This document shows, piece after piece, positions 6,824 to 7,136 of a stretch of DNA of 7,136 nt. Origin of the DNA: Rickettsiales bacterium (GTDB lineage Bacteria > Pseudomonadota > Alphaproteobacteria > TMED127); NCBI GenBank assembly GCA_002711515.1, contig PARN01000032.1, positions 10,957 through 18,092 of the forward strand, read 5' to 3'. How positions within the stretch are numbered: position 1 is the stretch's first letter; each line of letters starts with the position of its first letter. The notes below the pieces were generated by a model, which was not told the origin of the DNA, ran no database searches, and saw nothing but the letters and a program-made list of their open reading frames with translations. Both the position numbers and the translations under genes were made by a program.

Positions 6824-7136
6824 TTATTCTTTTATGGTGATCCAAGGTTTATCTTTTTCAAGCTTTATTTCAAAATCATTTATACTCTCAGATTTTTTTA
6901 ATGTCAGAGCAATATCATCCAAACCTTCAAGTAGGCATTTTTTTCTAAATGGATCAACATCGAAACTTATACACTTTTTATTTTGAGACAAAATTGATTG
7001 ATTCTCCAGATCAATTGTTAGTTTATTTTTTTTTTCAGCCTCACCCATCAAAAAATCAACGTTTTCTTGTGAGAGTTTAATAGGAAGAATTCCATTTTTA
7101 AAACAATTATTGAAAAAAAGATCTGCATAGCTGGGT
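6824..7136 (-). CDS. leuD: 3-isopropylmalate dehydratase small subunit, C-terminal part (5' end beyond the window)
   Basis: Small subunit of the LeuCD isomerase that converts 2-isopropylmalate to 3-isopropylmalate. The open frame continues past the first internal start-like codons to the right edge of the window, giving about 104 codons, roughly half of a normal LeuD of about 200. Visible family features are PSYADLFFNNCFKNGILPI at the edge (compare SFADIFFNNCFKNGLLP), then LTIDLENQ, a FDVDPFRKKCLLEGLDDIALTL stretch (14 residues of it matching the F-x-I-D-x-x-R-K-x-x-L-x-x-G-x-D-D-I pattern) and FE...KPW near the C-terminus. It is cut by the window edge, not by a mutation: treating the TTG/ATG near 7046-7051 as a start would remove the conserved ADLFFNNCFKNG block. 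It lies 18 bases upstream of leuB; leuC would be expected further upstream, outside the window. Confidence 0.94.
   Translation of the reverse strand, partial: PSYADLFFNNCFKNGILPIKLSQENVDFLMGEAEKKNKLTIDLENQSILSQNKKCISFDVDPFRKKCLLEGLDDIALTLKKSESINDFEIKLEKDKPWITIKE

Noticed and set aside
6824..7051. A 75-residue small protein starting near 7046-7051
   Set aside because: The same frame continues upstream with the conserved LeuD block ADLFFNNCFKNG to the window edge, so this is the tail of leuD, not a separate small gene.
1..7136. Search for defence systems, mobile elements, CRISPR, toxin-antitoxin pairs or a novel gene cluster
   Set aside because: Every long frame is explained by a known housekeeping family, and no direct or inverted repeats, integrase or transposase genes, or tRNA-like sequences were seen. 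I find no support for an undescribed system here.

Overview
The window is a stretch of core metabolic genes from an AT-rich (by eye roughly two thirds A+T), very compact bacterial genome. Every gene lies on the minus strand. The succinate dehydrogenase order sdhC-sdhD-sdhA-sdhB, the mesaconyl-CoA-hydratase-type double MaoC protein directly before sdhC, and the AFG1/ZapE-type ATPase directly after sdhB point to an alphaproteobacterium. The low GC, lysine- and asparagine-rich proteins and near-absence of intergenic DNA suggest a streamlined marine lineage of the SAR11/Pelagibacter or HIMB59 kind. That placement is inference from style and gene order, not from a phylogeny.

In transcription order, from the right edge to the left: leuD (its 5' part lies beyond the right edge), leuB, asd, a double-hotdog MaoC hydratase (mch-like), sdhC, sdhD, sdhA, sdhB, and an AFG1/ZapE-family ATPase that runs off the left edge. 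The largest gap is 18 bases, between leuD and leuB. The other junctions are overlaps (14 bases leuB/asd, 4 bases asd/mch, 1 base mch/sdhC and sdhC/sdhD) or gaps of 1 to 10 bases. I see no promoter, terminator, RNA gene, mobile element, repeat array or CRISPR, and no gene-free stretch as long as 300 bases. The whole window therefore reads as one transcription unit whose promoter lies to the right.

The genes fall into three groups. leuD and leuB carry out two late steps of leucine synthesis. asd makes aspartate semialdehyde for lysine/diaminopimelate, threonine and methionine. sdhCDAB encode all four subunits of membrane succinate:quinone oxidoreductase (TCA cycle and respiratory complex II). 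The MaoC protein is a likely C4/C5 acyl-CoA hydratase, and the AFG1-like ATPase is a likely membrane-associated chaperone or quality-control factor. All inspected catalytic and cofactor residues are present and no gene is broken.

I found no exotic or clearly undescribed system. The points most worth checking are the physiological role of the MaoC hydratase tied to complex II, the mixing of anabolic and TCA genes in one unit, and an 11-base homopolymer inside the AFG1-like gene between Walker A and Walker B.
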